NCBI GenBank assembly: GCA_003194525.1
Contig: NBIV01000005.1
Coordinates: 186,001-250,000, forward strand
Source: Gracilariopsis chorda
Taxonomy: Eukaryota > Rhodophyta > Florideophyceae > Gracilariales > Gracilariaceae
Direction: 5' to 3'
Length of the DNA stretch: 64,000 nt
Shown: piece by piece, positions 45,530-57,200 of the stretch
How positions within the stretch are numbered: the first letter of the stretch is position 1
Layout of the letters: every line of letters begins with the position of its first letter
Position numbers and translations under genes: made by a program
Notes under the pieces: model-generated
Told to the model about the DNA's origin: nothing
Database searches by the model: none
Seen by the model: the letters and a program-made list of their open reading frames with translations, nothing else

Positions 45530-45720
45530 GGTGTTAGAAAATAGTTGAAAAGAAGAAGTAGAGTAAAATAAGTTGTAGGTGGCTGCTTGGAAAAAAGTTT
45601 CCTGCGACTTTAGGGTACCCTCTAGCTTAAGTACACAATCTTCAGCACATTAGAAAATAGGTAAACTAGAAACGTAACATATTCAAACAACAAAATAAAT
45701 TACGTATAGTACAACCTACG

Positions 45721-46128
45721 TATACCCTTCTAACAAAAATAGTTATAGTTTACGTTGCGCATACGTGGGTTGCGCAGTACTGTAAACGTATACCCTTCTA
45801 ACAAAAATAGTTATAGTTTACGTTGCGCATACGTAGGTTGCGCAGTACTGCAAACGTATACCCTTCTAACAAAAATAGTTATAGTTTGCGTTGCACATAC
45901 GTAGTTTGCGCAGTACTGCAAACGTATACCCTTCTAACAAAAATAGTTATAGTTTACGTAGCACATACGTAGGCTGCGCAGTACTGCAAACGTATACCCT
46001 TCTAACAAAAATAGTTATAGTTTACGTAGCGCATACGTAAGCTGCGCAGTGTTGCAAACGTATACCCTTCTAACAAAAATATTTTTAATCTATGTAGTGC
46101 ATAAGTAGCCCATACAGTTCTAGAAACG
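45721..46128. repeat. Six tandem 68-bp units
   Basis: TATACCCTTCTAACAAAAAT recurs at 45721, 45789, 45857, 45925, 45993 and 46061, an exact 68-bp period. Each unit also carries GCGCATACGT...GCGCAGTACTG...AAACG, where GTTTACG and CGTAAAC/GCAAAC are inverted, so each unit could fold. The last unit is diverged in its second half. It lies about 320 bp upstream of the Helitron start codon. Confidence 0.93.
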
Positions 46129-46450
46129 TAGAACACTGTAACAAGAATAGGAACAAACTATACGTTGCATAGGTAGGTAAATCGTACTCCATATGTATTG
46201 ACGTCTGAAACCAAGACCGAATAAGAATGCAATGCATATGTACTTAGTAAAGTACTACGAATGTAAAATCTCCAGTTACTGATGGTGTCAGGAACATCTT
46301 GAGGCAATAAAGACAATATGTATACGTATATGTCAGGCGGGAAACTATTACGCAACACCAGTTCTCTACTTAAGGCGCAGAGACCGTTCATGTTCCATGG
46401 AAAGGTGATTACCAAATCCCTCAACCTCTCTCCGGTTCTCTCAGTCCGAC

Positions 46451-46573
46451 ATGAGTTCTTCTTCGCATCGACCCCCATCACGACGTGGTGATCGCCAGTC
46501 AGGAGCAGGCCGTCGTCGAAGAGAGAATATACAGCCCGTGCATCAACGAGACATGACCGATGAGCTTGCGCAG
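46451..46573 (+). CDS. Helitron RepHel, exon 1 (predicted)
   Basis: ATG at 46451 starts a Ser/Arg-rich leader (MSSSSHRPPSRRGDRQSG) ending DELAQ. It is joined in phase 0 to the long exon at 46676 through a 102-nt GT-AG intron, giving DELAQ-ERDRTVMRFAGRP. Confidence 0.6.
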
Positions 46574-46675
46574 GTGGACTTAGGAACTAGAACCGAGCTT
46601 CCTCAAAATGTTATGGAACATCACAACCCTGAATAAATATACTTGAACTCCTCTCATTCTTCTCGTATTTAACAG
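46574..46675 (+). other. Predicted GT-AG intron in the Helitron gene
   Basis: The donor CAG|GTGGAC at 46573/46574 and acceptor TTTAACAG|GAACG at 46675/46676 remove 102 nt, which contains the stop of the first ORF, and keep the frame. Confidence 0.55.
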
Positions 46676-49600
46676 GAACGAGATAGAACGGTTATGCGGT
46701 TCGCTGGGAGACCTCGTCAAGGCATTCACTATGGAGCAAAATATGTCTGGGATGCAAGGGCAGAAAGTATTCGTCAAGGCCTCGCACGTCCAAGCTCTTC
46801 ATATCCGGAGTACCAAACAGTCACTGGCACACTTCCAGCGTGTTGTGGGACGTGCGGTGCAAACGGCCATCGAGCACCTCGGTGTCCTCTCAAAGATTCG
46901 GGGTGGGTGCTTCGTATTCGTATGTGCAAATATTGTGGCGCAGTTCTGCATGGTGCAGAGAACGAAGGAACATGCTGTGGATATAAAAGCTCCAGATCGC
47001 TTGGAGTTTTTTTTTTCAGACGAGTGCATATCAATTCGCAACTTGAAGACATATATCGCTTGCGTTCTTTTCAAACGCTATCAGCACACTTAAATGTGTT
47101 ATTTGCAACCGTTGTCACATTCATGGATATGAAGTACGTTCGGGGTGGAGGTCCGTCATTTCTTCGACTTCAAGGCAATGTGTCTCTTTCTGTTCCAGGC
47201 CAGGACGTGCGCTACACATATTTGTGGTCGGAAGGTCCTCCCAGTCTTAATTCACGGGATTATTATTCTTCTTTCACAAGAGGAATGGTGTCTAACACGA
47301 ATATTCGATACTTGGTTCCAAAGTTGTACGATCTCATGCAACCAAGACCAGATATTGTCCGACAGAGATATAGAAATTTGTTCAGACCAGACGAAAGTGT
47401 TCGAAGGAGATCAAAAGCGGACGAATCTACTCTGGACATCTCTGCAGACGCTATTCAGGAAGGAATAGTTGTCCGGAATTATCAAGGTGCCCATGAAGCC
47501 CAAATTGAGGTGAGCTCTGGTGCAGGACCGTTACCAGAAGACAGCCGAGGCCGACCTCTCGAAATGAGAGCTTTCGTCGTAGAGGTAAGGGGACTGTTCA
47601 GGTCGGAAGCCCCAGTTGCCCAGCTGGTAGGCGGAAGAGAATCCCATCACATGTCAACCGGAAATCTTCGACGTCGAGTTGTCAAGTACAAGCGTTTGAA
47701 GCCTGACTCAATGGAAGCTGATAAGAGGGCTTTTCCACTGCTCTACCCTTACGGTGAGATTCATGCCCCGTATGGTACAGCAACATATATTTCATCGAGG
47801 GATGCGAACAACCGAGACGAAAGGAGCCTAACATGTGCAGAACACTCTAAGCGAAGACTGTACACCGATAATGTGCTGCTGAACTCTGGTACTCTTCTTC
47901 AGAAATGGTTGCTTCGTACAAGCACAAACATTGAAGACTTGAGACTTCGGGACTTGGAAACAGAACAGATGAGAATGTGTGAAGAATGGGAGCTGCAGGC
48001 TGGAACCCATACCGGAACAGATGAACTTGGCCCTCCCGGTAAACTTTTACTTCCCGGTAATCACAAAAACTCTCCGGCGTACTAGAGACAAAAACGACTG
48101 GATGTGCAAGCAATGGTAGCTCGACTGGGCTCCCCAACGCTTTCGTCACAGTCAGAATGAACGTATGGCGGGAAGAGATGAAAAGGCTTAGTATGGACAA
48201 CGAAAACACCGGAGCATTTTCTCAACAGAGAGACAGATGCCGTCCTTTTGAGAGGCCAGATCTTATTGCAAGAGTCTACAACCAGTATGCAAATTCAATC
48301 ATGAAGGATTTACAGAATAATTCAGAAGAGCTCTTTTGCTTGAAGTGCATTGAGATTGCCGCCAAACTTGAGTTCCAGGAGAGAAATACTGCACGTCATC
48401 ATATTCTTCTTTGGTTGGAGGGGGGCATAATTGAAGATCCTGAGATCATTGACACTTCGATCAAAGCCGAACTGCCTCGGGGTGACTCGACTGAGGACCA
48501 GGAACTCCGAACATTGGTGAAGAAATTCAATATGCACAGACACTCTCCATACTGCCGTGGTCGTACTTCTGACGGGAGGTGCAGATTTGGGTATGATCGA
48601 CAAGAAATTGTGGCTGAAACAACGATATATGAGTACACAAATCGAATGACCTACCGAAGAAGAAGGACAGAAGATTTGAAAGTGTTTCCGTACAATCCAG
48701 ATCTCACAGTGAAGCACAAGGCTCACATCAATGTTGAAAGAACCCAAGGTGGCAGCGCCGTAGCATACCTGATGAAATATGCTTTCAAGAATGCTAAAGA
48801 ACAGGATTTGGTTGTATCAAGTCCAACGGAAAGTCAATCGAGTGCACAGAGCGATATGCTTCAAAATGAGATCAGGGCGTACATGAGACCGAGAGTGGTG
48901 GGCGCGGTTGAAGCTGCATGAAACCTCTTTGAGTTCAGGCATGTTCGCATCAATCCAACTGTACAGGCACTTGACATACATCTCCGTGGAGAGCGACAGG
49001 TTTTGATTCGAAATGTAAGACTGCCTACACGTCTGAAGTCTTCTCTGCTGGAAAGATATTTCAGAAGACCCTCCCGGTACATGGAATTTGACTACATGAT
49101 ATACTACGAGACTGTACGTGTATACGATAAGCTACCCCGCTCTGTACCAGAGTCTGACTCCACTCGGGATGGAGGAAGTCAACGAATGTACGTAGTGCAG
49201 CGATCCAAAAATGATCGAACTGTGACTCAAATTAGATTTGCTTCTCCTGAAAATCCCGAACTATTCGCTCTTTGAATATTGCTCATGAAATCTGCATTCA
49301 GCTCCTTTGATGATCCGAAACGTGTTAGGAGCAAATCCTACTCAACTTATAGAGAAATGGCAGTAGCCCGTGTACTATATATCCATGGTGACGAGTACGA
49401 CACGGCTTTTGATGAGGCAGTAAGATACCATGCTACTCCTGCTGAGCTGCGTTACTTGGTCGTCACTTCCTTTCAACAAGGGATAAATCCTAAAACTGTG
49501 ATTGAAAAGCACGAACGAGCTCTAACTGCAGATATAACCGAGAGAAACAGAGCACAAAGAAGAGAAGAACTATTTAGAAGAATCATTGAGATTTCGGCCA

Positions 49601-49821
49601 GACATGGCGGTCGGCTTATCAGAAATGACCCCTTCTTTCATCATACTGTATCACAACTTCATCTCAGAGAGATCGAACTGCAATTAGCAGAGGAACAAGC
49701 TGCAGTACGTCGCAGCTCTTCTTCGAGGTCCAGGCGAAGGTTAAAAGAGAGATATGCTGATCTGAAAGAAGGCCAGAAGCAAGTTGTTGACAAAATAATG
49801 AGAAATATAATACCGAGATAG
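46676..49821 (+). pseudogene. Helitron Rep region
   Basis: Begins with a CCHC knuckle (CGTCGANGHRAPRC) and a CKYCGAV-type zinc region. The Helitron signature LYPYGEIHAPYG follows near 47745. The Rep segment reads KLEFQERNTARHHILLWL near 48370-48420, where the family has a PHAH-type HUH motif; here only the second His is conserved. The Tyr motif AYLMKYAFK (48763-48790) is preserved. In-frame stops lie near 48083, 48919, 49273 and 49819. Rep nicks and joins single strands in rolling-circle transposition; this copy cannot make a full product. Confidence 0.85.
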
Positions 49822-49822
49822 A

Positions 49823-51262
49823 ATGGGAGAGTCTGAAAGACGTAACACACACCGAAGCGTTTTCTTCTTACAAGGACGAGCGGGGACAGGGAAGACATAT
49901 CTCCTATCTTCTCTGAGAGATATTGTTGAGCAAGAAGGCTTATTGGTGCAGATGACAGCCACAACAGGTATTGCTGCTGCTTTATATGAAGGCGGAAGAA
50001 CTTTGCATAGTTTGCTTGCATTGGGAGTTGATGACAACAAAGATTCGCAGAGTAAAGAGCGTCGGACACTTTCCAAGTACGGACCACGATCACAGAGGGC
50101 AGAACTAGTACGGAAGACTATTTTGCTGGTAATTGATGAAGCTTCAATGTGCCTGAAAATGCTCTTCGAGATTGCGAACACCGTACTGAAGGACTTAAGA
50201 AACTATACGAAATACTTTGGAGGCATGGTTGTATTTATGGCAGGCGATTATATGCAACTGCTTCCATTCGTTCCAGGAACGAGAACAGTATCCGAAAGGG
50301 ATGGAACAATTCGTTTTATTCCAGTGAGTCTCCTACTGGAGATTCCATGGTACTCTTGCGAGCTTTGGGACAGAATAGTCAAAGTTCTTCGCCTTACAGA
50401 ACAGGTTCGTCAACAGGATGATCCAGTTTTTGCAAAAGGTTTGCTCAGTCTTGGTCGTGGGACGTTTCCAGCATCTGCAAAGCTTCCGCTTATGTCTACG
50501 TCAGATGTACACGAAGCATACAAGTTGCTTTGGAAATGGTTTACAACAAGGAAGAAAGAAGATGTCAAGCTCAACCGATTGACTGTTGCGCCATCAAACC
50601 AATTAGTGGAGGAACATAACCAGAACGCATTGGAGTATTTCCCAGGAAGGATGTTTGACTTGAAGTCTGCAACGACGATCGTTCCCAACCGAGGGCCAAC
50701 CGCTGAAAACTTTCACACAAATAGTATCATTGGATTTGAACTGACGTATAATTACGCTCCAACTGGAGTCCCGCACCAACATTTGAAACTGAAGTTGGGT
50801 GTTCCTGTTATGGTGATTCGAAATGTACTTCATCCGCACTTGCTGAATGGAAAGATGTCTATCGTTACCAGCATTTCTCGCAGAGTGATTCGACTTTTGG
50901 GCATTGATGAACATGGGGAAACTCAGCAAAGCTTCTTACTGCACCGTATTGACTTTGTTTTTGAGTTTGCAGATGTGAAAATCAAACGTCGAAAGTTTCC
51001 CATCAGATTGGCATTTGCAGCAACTGTGCATAAAGCGTAAGGACAAACGCTGAAGAAAATGATAATTGACTTTCGAACAAACTTTTTTTCGCCGGGTCAG
51101 GTCTATGTTGGACTTTCGCGTGTTAGAACATCTGATGATGTGTTTTTGCTGCATAGTGAAGACGAGACGTCTCGAAATGCGCAGGATTTCCATCCAATGC
51201 CGGTGAGCATCAAAAAACCTGTTCTTCAAGAAGCTGTAGACTTTTTAGAGGGGCTTCATTAG
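49823..51262 (+). pseudogene. Helitron PIF1-type helicase region
   Basis: Helicase motifs in order: LQGRAGTGKT (Walker A, ~49870), TGIAAALYEGGRTLHS (Ia), LLVIDEASM (Walker B, ~50130), AGDYMQLLPFVPG (III), LTEQVRQ (IV), HKA-stop-GQTL (V region, stop at 51038-51040) and GQVYVGLSRVRTSDD (VI, ~51095-51140). The helicase unwinds DNA during rolling-circle transposition. It is open for 405 codons before the one stop. Not a host PIF1, because it is joined to Rep. Confidence 0.9.
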
Positions 51263-51323
51263 TTTGACATAGTTTAGTTTATGCGTAAACCAAAATTTGT
51301 GCAGATATCTTATGCAAACTTTT

Positions 51324-51352
51324 GGCCGCGGCGCGAAGCGCCGCCTGCGGCC
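51324..51352. repeat. GC-rich hairpin after the Helitron gene
   Basis: GGCCGCGGCGC, GAA loop, GCGCC-(GCCT)-GCGGCC: an 11-bp stem with a small bulge, 62 bp after the helicase stop. It could end the transcript. It is not followed by CTRR, so it is less likely to be the Helitron terminus. Confidence 0.7.
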
Positions 51353-51389
51353 GAAGTCCGCTTTTACTTGTGTGGTTAATAACGATCGG

Positions 51390-52121
51390 ATGTCTCCGAA
51401 GATGTTATTTGTGGTGATATTGGAGCCAGTTTTGCATTTGCTTCTCTTCGAAAATGTGTTCTCATTCAATAGGAGGTATTTTGGTTCATTGTCCTTTGTA
51501 CATTTGAGGGGTAGGGAATGGCTATGAGGGTTTTCTGTGATTCGAAACAGACTACTTGGATTCAAAGTGGGAGGTCTGGTGCCATTGAATGCTTGTATTT
51601 TTGTTACCTATCATTTCTTGGGAATGCCAATGTCGCTTAGAACGGAACTTAAGACTGGCGCTGTTGCGGTTTTCAGTGGTGGGTTCACGTTTGGGGCTTT
51701 GTCATATTTTGCGTAGAAGCTGATGATGTGCTTTGTGACTGGGGACAGCATTAAGAATGAGATAGAGCTTCCATATGTGCAGAGAGGTATTGGTGAGCTG
51801 ATTTTAGGTGTGTGCGGGACTATATCCGGGGGTTTGAAGAAGGTGGCGGGGATAAAAGATGGTGTGGCTGCTATTAGGCTCTTTATTGGAAGGGTGTTCC
51901 CTGTGATATTTACGTATTTGATATCTACATTTGTGAGGGAGACTTCGTTGCACAATGCAAGGGAACTGGGGCCTGTAGTAGAGAATACTATCTTTTCTGT
52001 GTTGTTGCTTTTAGGTATGGCTGTGGATACGGACTTTTATAAGTACAATTTTGAGAGGTATGTGGCGGGTCTAGGAGAGCAACCGAGGCCTTTTGGGTCT
52101 TGTTTTCCACCATTACTTTAG
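51390..52121 (+). pseudogene. Decayed multi-pass membrane protein gene
   Basis: From ATG 51390 (MSPKMLFVVILEPVLHLLLF) one frame of 243 codons runs to the stop at 52121 with two in-frame stops (near 51525 and 51714) and no frameshift. At least four hydrophobic segments are visible: the N-terminal one, ACIFVTYHFLG, AVAVFSGGFTFGALSYF and a C-terminal TIFSVLLLLGMAV, with Gly-rich loops between (GVCGTISGGLKKVAG). Not recognised; a small integral membrane protein. It lies between the Helitron helicase and the Helitron-like terminus, so it may be captured cargo. Confidence 0.45.
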
Positions 52122-52344
52122 ATAGCATTGTAGTTCTACCTCTACATAATTAGGGCGAATGAGTTGTAAAATGTCGTTCTAGATAGGCCATTTCTGATTA
52201 TTGGTGGACACGTGGTATGGCTGTGGGAAATTGCGCGAAAACGGGGGACTGAATAAATGGAGATGGATAAGTAGTTGGAGTGTGCTCGCTTGGTGGTAGA
52301 GGGTTGGGAAGGGGAGCAACGTTGTGGTGGGGAGTGTGGTACCC

Positions 52345-53035
52345 ATGTCGAGCGGATCCAAGAATGAAGAATAGCACCTGGCGTTATTGGATAAAGCAGA
52401 GAAATAAGAGGTCCCCGAGACGTCTCCAGGGGAGAAGAGGGATGGGAAAGAGGACGGTGATGGTGAAAGAGGGGAGGGAAAGGCAGTTGTTGGGCTTGGG
52501 GAGCTTGGGGTTGGGACGATGATCGGAGAGGATGGTGGGGAGGGAGGTGCAGGCGAGAGTGGTCGAGGAGGAGGGGTACGACGAGGTGGAGGGAGATGAA
52601 TGGATCAGTTTTACCGCGATGTGAAGGAAATGTTGAGCAGCGCGGGGGGTGGGCTATAGAAGGGTTCGGATGAGTGTATTGAGGAGGTTGTCATGGAGAT
52701 GGGGGGGATGATTCTGAGTGCGTCGGAGGAAGGAGTGCCGATGCGTTCTGTGGCTGAGATACGTAGGAGGGCGAGGGAGGCTGGGGTGTGGGCAGAGCAG
52801 CACGCCGATGGGATTGTGCCGTATGAGGGAGAGGAGCTGGGGAGTTTGTGGAAGGAGAATGAGGAGTTGTGAGGACGGTTTTTGGTGTTGGAGAAGCGGA
52901 TTTTACTGGTGGAAAGGGCTGTGCATCTAGTCGAGGGTATGCGTAGGAAGATGTATGGAGTTGGGGGGAAGGTGGAATGGGAGGTGCTGCCAGGAGACGG
53001 TCTCCGGTTACTCCTGGAGGTCGACATGTTGTGAA
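52345..53035 (+). pseudogene. Decayed unrecognised gene, helical
   Basis: From ATG 52345 (MSSGSKNEE) one frame of 230 codons is preserved to 53035 with five in-frame stops and no frameshift. The N-terminal half is Gly/Glu-rich and disordered. The second half is helical and charged (SVAEIRRRAREAGVWAEQHA, then FLVLEKRILLVERAVHLVEG). The sense strand is strikingly purine-rich, like the 41-44.7 kb gene. The family is unknown. It lies in the same orientation as the membrane gene and just before the Helitron-like terminus. Confidence 0.4.
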
Positions 53036-53355
53036 AAGGTTGGAGGAGAAAGACAAAGAAGGACTGGAGGGTAAGAGTCGGTTGAAGAGGAGGCATGGAA
53101 TGAGGGGAGAGGGAGAGGAAGGATGGTGATGTTTAGGAGTGTGGTTCAGGCTGTTAAGACAACAGAGATAATTTTAGAAGGGGAGAAGGATAATTGAATG
53201 GGTGGTATTGGAATCTGGTGCTCGGTGCATCGGGTGTATGAGAATGGAGACAGCTGCCCAGATGAGTTCCTCAGGATGAGTTGGACGTCAAACTAGGGCG
53301 GTAGGAAGTATGAATTTCAAAAGATGGAAATAAATATGGTAGTTTGGGTTGCGTG

Positions 53356-53410
53356 CTCGAAATGGCGCTCGCCGCTGCACGGCAAGCGCCATTTCGAGAT
53401 CTGTATCTAG
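53356..53410 (+). repeat. Helitron-like 3' terminus: hairpin plus CTAG
   Basis: CTCGAAATGGCGCTCGCCG pairs with CGGCAAGCGCCATTTCGAG (19-bp arms, one mismatch, 5-nt loop; 53356-53398). CTAG follows after 8 nt at 53407-53410 and is followed by T. Hairpin, short spacer, CTRR and insertion before T is the canonical Helitron 3' end. It would place the passenger genes at 51.4-53.0 kb inside the Helitron. Confidence 0.55.
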
Positions 53411-54239
53411 TTTTTAGTGGAGAATGAACTTGCTCAAAACTTGAAACTAGCGATGCGCCGTGCAGGTGACGGAAGGCTCGCGAAAATATGGAAGTGTGAA
53501 TTCCGATTTCTTTTTTTACTTGGCAAGCGCCGTAAACTAGCAGAATCTATCATTTTTGTAGTATGTTGGAGGTTTTGCCTAACAAACCTGCGATCGAGCA
53601 CCTCTATCTAACATTCCAAGAACACCAACGATACCCTTCTTATGGTTATTTCTACTACGCTCTGCCCTCAAATTTGCTGCGAAGGTCTCGTGATTACATA
53701 TTGTTGTTACGAGTCAGTGCTGCGCAGTGCGTCTCATTCTTATCAGTTTATTTCTCGTCCATGGAGATTTTTGTTGGTTCCAGCCACCCAGATCCTGCGT
53801 TTATAGGCTATCTACACCCTCCATCTGTAAAGCAGGACGTGATCGCCCGGGGTTACGCCTGGCACGTGCAGATCAACTCGCTGAGTTCTACTGCTCAGTT
53901 GCCCCACTCAATGGGGGCAAGGCTGAACAACTTGAGTGTCCTTTTGGCGGGCCGTATTCCGCTATAAAAGGTCTGGCATTAGAAGTGGTCTACTCATCTA
54001 GAAATCGCTTCGCTTTAGAACTGTGGAAGTTGGGATCCATCCCATTCTAACGGGGATCTTCAATTCTTGCTCTAGAATTCGGAAGTTTTGTCATGGTCGT
54101 CTCTATGTCCGATTGACATCGGTCCATTATGCTTCATCCACCGAACTAATGTCCAAGGACTGGGTCTGTGCCCGTATCTTCTGTTGCACTGGGTCTTTCG
54201 GAATGCTTGGTTTTTCTGCACTTCATTAAGACCTGATCC
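53411..54239. other. No gene recognised; perhaps LTR/leader of the next fossil
   Basis: Only short unsupported ORFs. It lies immediately upstream of the gag-like part of the fossil at 54.2-59.7 kb and could hold its LTR, but I found no paired copy. Confidence 0.35.
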
Positions 54240-57200
54240 CGCTCCTTTGGAATGTTCTGGAGGTCCAAGGAATTAATGATCAGCCCCGGGTTTCCAGGAG
54301 AGCTCGTTCAGTAAATGATGCCCACTCTGCTGAAGGAAGAGCTGATCCTGTGCTCACGGTTTTTGTCCCAGCCACTGTGGCGGCGACTTCCTACGAGTAC
54401 ACCCTCCAGGAAATGAAGGGACAAGTAATAGTCTTAAAGTCTTCATAGATCAACCTGCTCCAGGAATTGACGTCCCTGCGCGTCAAATTTCGTATCTCAG
54501 ATGTGCGAGACGTCTCAAATGAGGTACGTGTTCTGAGATCAGATGTCAACAAGTTATTGAAGAGCCGAAAGGCTTCGGAGACGTCCCAACAGGAAACGGA
54601 GGAAAGGATGACTCGTGTGGCGGCCCGTTTGGAAACAGTGGAGCAGACCATCATAATACATGCTGCTACACGAGCTATGCCGGATCCAGAAGATGTTTTG
54701 CAGAGCTTGCTTCAAGCGAAGGAGCGCAAACTGCCAAAATAAACTATTGACATGCACCCCGGTTCGTCTTCTTCCTTTGAATCTGATATTCAGAGCGTAA
54801 AATCCGATACTGACGCCTCTGACAACAAAGGAGGGCGATGACGCTCCGGCGGTACGCAGTCAAGCCTGACAGGGGCCAACCGAGGTGCTGTAAGAGACCG
54901 TGACAAAGAACGAAAGCAGCTTTGTCTCAAGGAGTTAAAGCTGATAAACCTGCTTTATTGGAAGTTGTTGTCGTCTTAATACTATTGGTTGGAGAACCCG
55001 AATATAAGCTGAATGCCAAAGAGAACTGGTCGCGTGAAGAATTGCATGAAACGCCTTCAATTGGCCCTGCGTAACTGGGAATTCTCTAAGGCGGATACCG
55101 TTCTTAATATGTACATCCTTGCGCGTTTAGAGGCGGAAGAAGATATTCTGAGGATACATGAGGCGCAAGCTTTCATCGCCTTACCCTATGTCCTGAAGGA
55201 AATGGCCAAGGATTAGTTCCCTCGGTTCGGAGATGATCAAGAGCGTCCGAAGGAGGGCTCCCCTGCTAGCATGAGGCTGTTCAGTATCTTCTGCACTCCT
55301 ACGCAACAGGTAGTGCCATTAAGGCGGCAATTCTGGCTCAGCGGGATACCAAGCAGAACCCTGGGGAGACGGAAACCGCGTACCCCACGAGACTCAAAGG
55401 GGCCTTTTATCGTTGCGGCAACGAGTAATCTGCACAAAGGCGGTGTACGATGTTCCTCGATGGTCTTGATCCAACAATTCAAACGTTGGTATCCCGTCAC
55501 CGTGGAGACCGACGGAAACCAACATACCTGGAACTCGTCCAGATCGTTCAGGCAGAGAGAGACGCGCTTCGCTCTAGAAGGGGTATCAAGAATCGTCCTC
55601 ACAATGTTTTTCACCTGGACGCGATGAAAACGTCGCTCTCAGTGAGCAGAAATGATGGTCGAAGTGAGTATGACAAGGTAAAATTCATGCAAAATGAGGC
55701 CCAATCCTTACCTACAACGGAGCTTCCCTCGATGAAAGGCCCCTCTACCGGCGACACCGACCCCGTCATGTATGCAGGTAATCACATATCCGCGGTACCG
55801 GTGCCCTACGCATCATAGAGTCGCCAGCGCCGTGGTTGGAGGGATCCATACCCCCCACGACAGGGACACCGACTGCATACAGCAGATCAATGTCGTTAGA
55901 TCATATGCCACCTTTCTCACCACCCGGGATGGTGTATCCACGAATTGCATCCTTACGTTAATAGAGATTGCAAAGGTAATCGTTCAATACGAGGAGCTAT
56001 CTCCTGCTGAGAAGGATACAGTCCCTTCAACTTCGTATTTACGGGCTAGGCGGCCTTCCCGCGTTCGGTCGTGGACTAACTGGTTCAAGGCACGGGCATG
56101 CCCCACCGTCGAGGTAGAAAAGGAGGCTGTTACTGTGGCATCTTCTGATCTACAAAAAGGGAAGAACCTGCTTATAAAAACAAAGCACGGAACCATCCTT
56201 CGCAGGAGAGGAGCCCTCAGCGTCGAGGACGGAGGCACTGGAGGCTGCAAAGCGTTGTTCTCCTGTACAAATACTCACAAAGGAAATGGCCACAACAGAA
56301 ATACACTCAGAACAACTTAATGTTCTTCGTATTCTGTTGATACGGTCCAGAAACCTTCGTATTCTGGACAGAGTACCGGTCATGGCGAAGCAAAGTTGTA
56401 TATTTTGCGCCGACCTGGGTATTTGAAACCAGTTCATAGTTCGCCAGTTATCCATTCTCGATACAGGAGCTGGCCCCAACGTTTTGGTTCATTCATTGCT
56501 ACCCCCGCACTTGCAAGCTCAAGTTCGTGCCGGCCCAGTGGTTGGCATCCCTGACGCCAGCAAGAAACCCCTTTCCACGATCGGCAGAGTAGCCCTCGTG
56601 GTGAGGTTAGGCTACAGTATTGTCCAGCTACGGTTTCTTGCCTGTAAATGACTAGCAGCCCCGATGACTCTGGATTGTGAACTTTGCGATCGATTAGTGA
56701 GTCCATTTGACATCGCGACAAAACCGTCGAACTGGTGGACAAGACCACCATACCGAGCTTTTGGAAACCACTCAGGCACGCATTCGGAAAGCAGGTTCCT
56801 CCGTCGGCGGCCCAAAAACCGATGGAAATGGGCCGGGCCACCTCGAAGCTCCGAGCTGCTCGTTCCATTGGTATTCCCCCGGAATCAAAAGCCTGGGTAT
56901 CTGTCCCATCCCCGAGACACGGGGTATAAAAGGTTCAACCATAACCATCGTTATAAGAAAACCGGACTCTTGCATTAGCCAATGGCATCGTACTCGTGGA
57001 GCACGAGAAACCCTTCAGGGTTTTAGTGGCGGGCTTTGGCACCCCCCAAAAATGGTTGGTCATTAACCAAGTTATTGGCTCGGGCCTCGCACACCCTGTG
57101 GCTATGATATCTACTAAGGTCTCCATGGCTGAAGTACTTGGGATCCTCGAACCTAAAGAGGGCGAGAAGAAGGGAGCCAAAAGCCATGCAGACGTCAGCG

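Larger units (their letters stand above)
46451..51262 (+). mobile_element. Helitron, decayed Rep-helicase (RepHel) gene
   Basis: One gene-length region encodes an N-terminal zinc region, a Helitron-like N domain, a Rep/HUH region and a PIF1-type superfamily-1 helicase, which is the Helitron architecture. It is interrupted by several stops and two frame changes (near 48.14 and 49.80 kb). Where the family residue is known, stops replace R (49273-49275), W (48919-48921) and Q (51038-51040, in the place of NKSQGQT), each explicable by one C-to-T or G-to-A change. The exact 5' end is not resolved; the 3' end may be 53410. Confidence 0.9.

Noticed and set aside
45721-46128. CRISPR-like array
   Set aside because: Whole 68-bp units repeat including the would-be spacers, and the genome is eukaryotic. 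It is a minisatellite.
51324-51352. GC hairpin as the Helitron 3' end
   Set aside because: No CTRR follows at a suitable distance; the hairpin at 53356-53398 fits better.
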